From positions 62,001 to 126,000 of the forward strand of contig NZ_JAPUVI010000095.1 of the NCBI RefSeq assembly GCF_029255285.1: 64,000 bases of DNA. Reading direction: 5' to 3'. The position numbers were made by a program, and so were the translations under genes. Below the pieces are notes generated by a model that did no database searches, was not told the DNA's origin, and saw only the letters and a list, made by a program, of their open reading frames with translations. Each line of letters starts with the position of its first letter. Position 1 is the stretch's first letter. This document shows, one piece after another, positions 63,274 through 64,000 of this stretch. Origin of the DNA: Accumulibacter sp. (lineage in GTDB: Bacteria > Pseudomonadota > Gammaproteobacteria > Burkholderiales > Rhodocyclaceae).

Positions 63274-64000
63274 TCAGCGTCCAGGGAAGTCGCAGGCGAC
63301 GGCCTTGCGTTCGCCGTGCAGGCGGCATTGCGTGATGGCCCGCCCGTCGGGGTCTCGCAAGCTGGCTGTCCAGCCGCCGCCCGCGCGCTCGAGCAGCAGG
63401 AAGCCGTAACGATTGACCAGGATTCCGCTACTGGCGGCCATCCCGTCGTAGACCTGGCTGCCGGGATGACTTCTTTCCTTGCTGCCGGTGCCGCTTCGTC
63501 CCTCAAAAAGCGGCGACTGAGGATCGAAGGCCTCGAGCTGGGTGCCGCTGTTCCCGACGATCAGTTGTGCCGGACGAGCGGCCGGATAGCCGGCCGGGTC
63601 GTCCTTGGCGGCGAAATTGAGCGTCGCGAAGACGTGCTGGTGGCCGGCGAAGACGAACTGCAGGTCGGCCGGCAGCTTGTGGCGCAAATGTTCCTGCAGC
63701 GCATTGGGTTGCGCGCTGGCTGCCAGAAACTCGTACCAAAGCGGCTTGTGGAGCAGCAGCCAGACCGGCTGACCGTCGGTCGCCGCATCGAGCGCCCTCA
63801 GACTGCGGCGCAAGAGTTCGACATCCTGCTCTTTCCGGCTCGCCGGCAGATAGTCCTCGAAACCCGCGTTGTCAGCGACGACCAGCGTCAGTTGGCGACC
63901 AAAGTCGATGCGATAGGCGTCGGCGGTCAGATTGTTGGTGAGCACCGAGTGGCTGGCCGTTCCGTACGCCTGGTTGCCGCAAGCGCGGTAGGGTAGGGGC
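63274..64000 (-). CDS. Calcineurin-like metallophosphoesterase, C-terminal part, cut by window edge
   Basis: An open minus-strand frame of ~242 codons runs in from the right edge and ends at 63274. Visible motifs of the metallophosphoesterase fold are ACGNQAYGTASHSV (near the edge), LLLHKPLWYEFLA, FAGHQHVFATLNF (the GHxH metal ligands) and IVGNSGTQLEAF. The N-terminal D-x-H and GDxxD motifs would lie beyond base 64000. The C-terminus (CRLHGERKAVACDF) has a possible disulfide. Probably an exported or periplasmic phosphoesterase; substrate unknown. Confidence 0.85.
   Translation of the reverse strand, partial: PLPYRACGNQAYGTASHSVLTNNLTADAYRIDFGRQLTLVVADNAGFEDYLPASRKEQDVELLRRSLRALDAATDGQPVWLLLHKPLWYEFLAASAQPNALQEHLRHKLPADLQFVFAGHQHVFATLNFAAKDDPAGYPAARPAQLIVGNSGTQLEAFDPQSPLFEGRSGTGSKERSHPGSQVYDGMAASSGILVNRYGFLLLERAGGGWTASLRDPDGRAITQCRLHGERKAVACDFPGR

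Overview
The window is GC-rich chromosomal DNA from a betaproteobacterium, most likely Rhodocyclales and close to Candidatus Accumulibacter. The lineage call is inference. It rests on the rimP-nusA-infB-rbfA-truB block, scpA-scpB-rluB, a three-subunit GlcDEF glycolate oxidase, a citramalate synthase with leuC-leuD, a DUF1631 protein, and PEP-CTERM/PrsT surface-protein genes with a sigma-54-type promoter. No rRNA, CRISPR array or intact insertion sequence was seen. One tRNA gene (Val-GAC) is present.

Layout. 1-3273 (minus): a three-gene unit ending in a large CHAT caspase-like protein fused to a formylglycine-generating-enzyme-like (FGE) domain, cut by the window edge. 3653-7116 (plus): a tellurite/stress cassette of TelA, a von Willebrand A protein, TerD and a TelA-like partner, followed by a membrane-anchored SGNH/SASA esterase. 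8146-14590 (minus): an operon joined by 4-base overlaps, made of an exported alpha/beta hydrolase, an exported TPR-CHAT protease and a BT1-like transporter. 15031-19144 (minus): cimA, leuC, a 36-codon ORF, leuD and a small membrane protein. A perfect 18-bp dyad is centred on the probable -10 of cimA. 19441-21529 (minus): diheme cytochrome c, cupin, enoyl-CoA hydratase. 22153-23253 (plus): an Old Yellow Enzyme.

23.3-33 kb is accessory and scarred. It holds a frameshifted M28 peptidase end, an IS256-type transposase end, a Ser-type sulfatase with its radical-SAM maturase, a broken exported coiled-coil gene, a second M28 scrap, and a large metallopeptidase interleaved with twelve hemopexin repeats.

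33.1-45.9 kb is core housekeeping: transcription and translation factors, a PHP phosphatase, a YciO protein, a site-2 protease, TrpRS, ScpA/ScpB, RluB and tRNA-Val. After a 955-bp gap come glcDEF, a degenerate truncated acyl-CoA ligase, a small protein, a PP2C phosphatase, RhlE, DUF1631, a lipoprotein, PrsT, a PEP-CTERM protein with a terminator and a sigma-54-type promoter, an unknown single-pass membrane protein, and the C-terminal part of a metallophosphoesterase that runs off the right edge.

Functional groups: CimA with LeuCD can make 2-ketobutyrate for isoleucine. GlcDEF oxidises glycolate. The maturase can activate the neighbouring sulfatase. PrsT and the PEP-CTERM protein belong to the exosortase surface system, although no exosortase gene lies in the window. 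Coding calls come from reading the translations and motifs; no database search was run.
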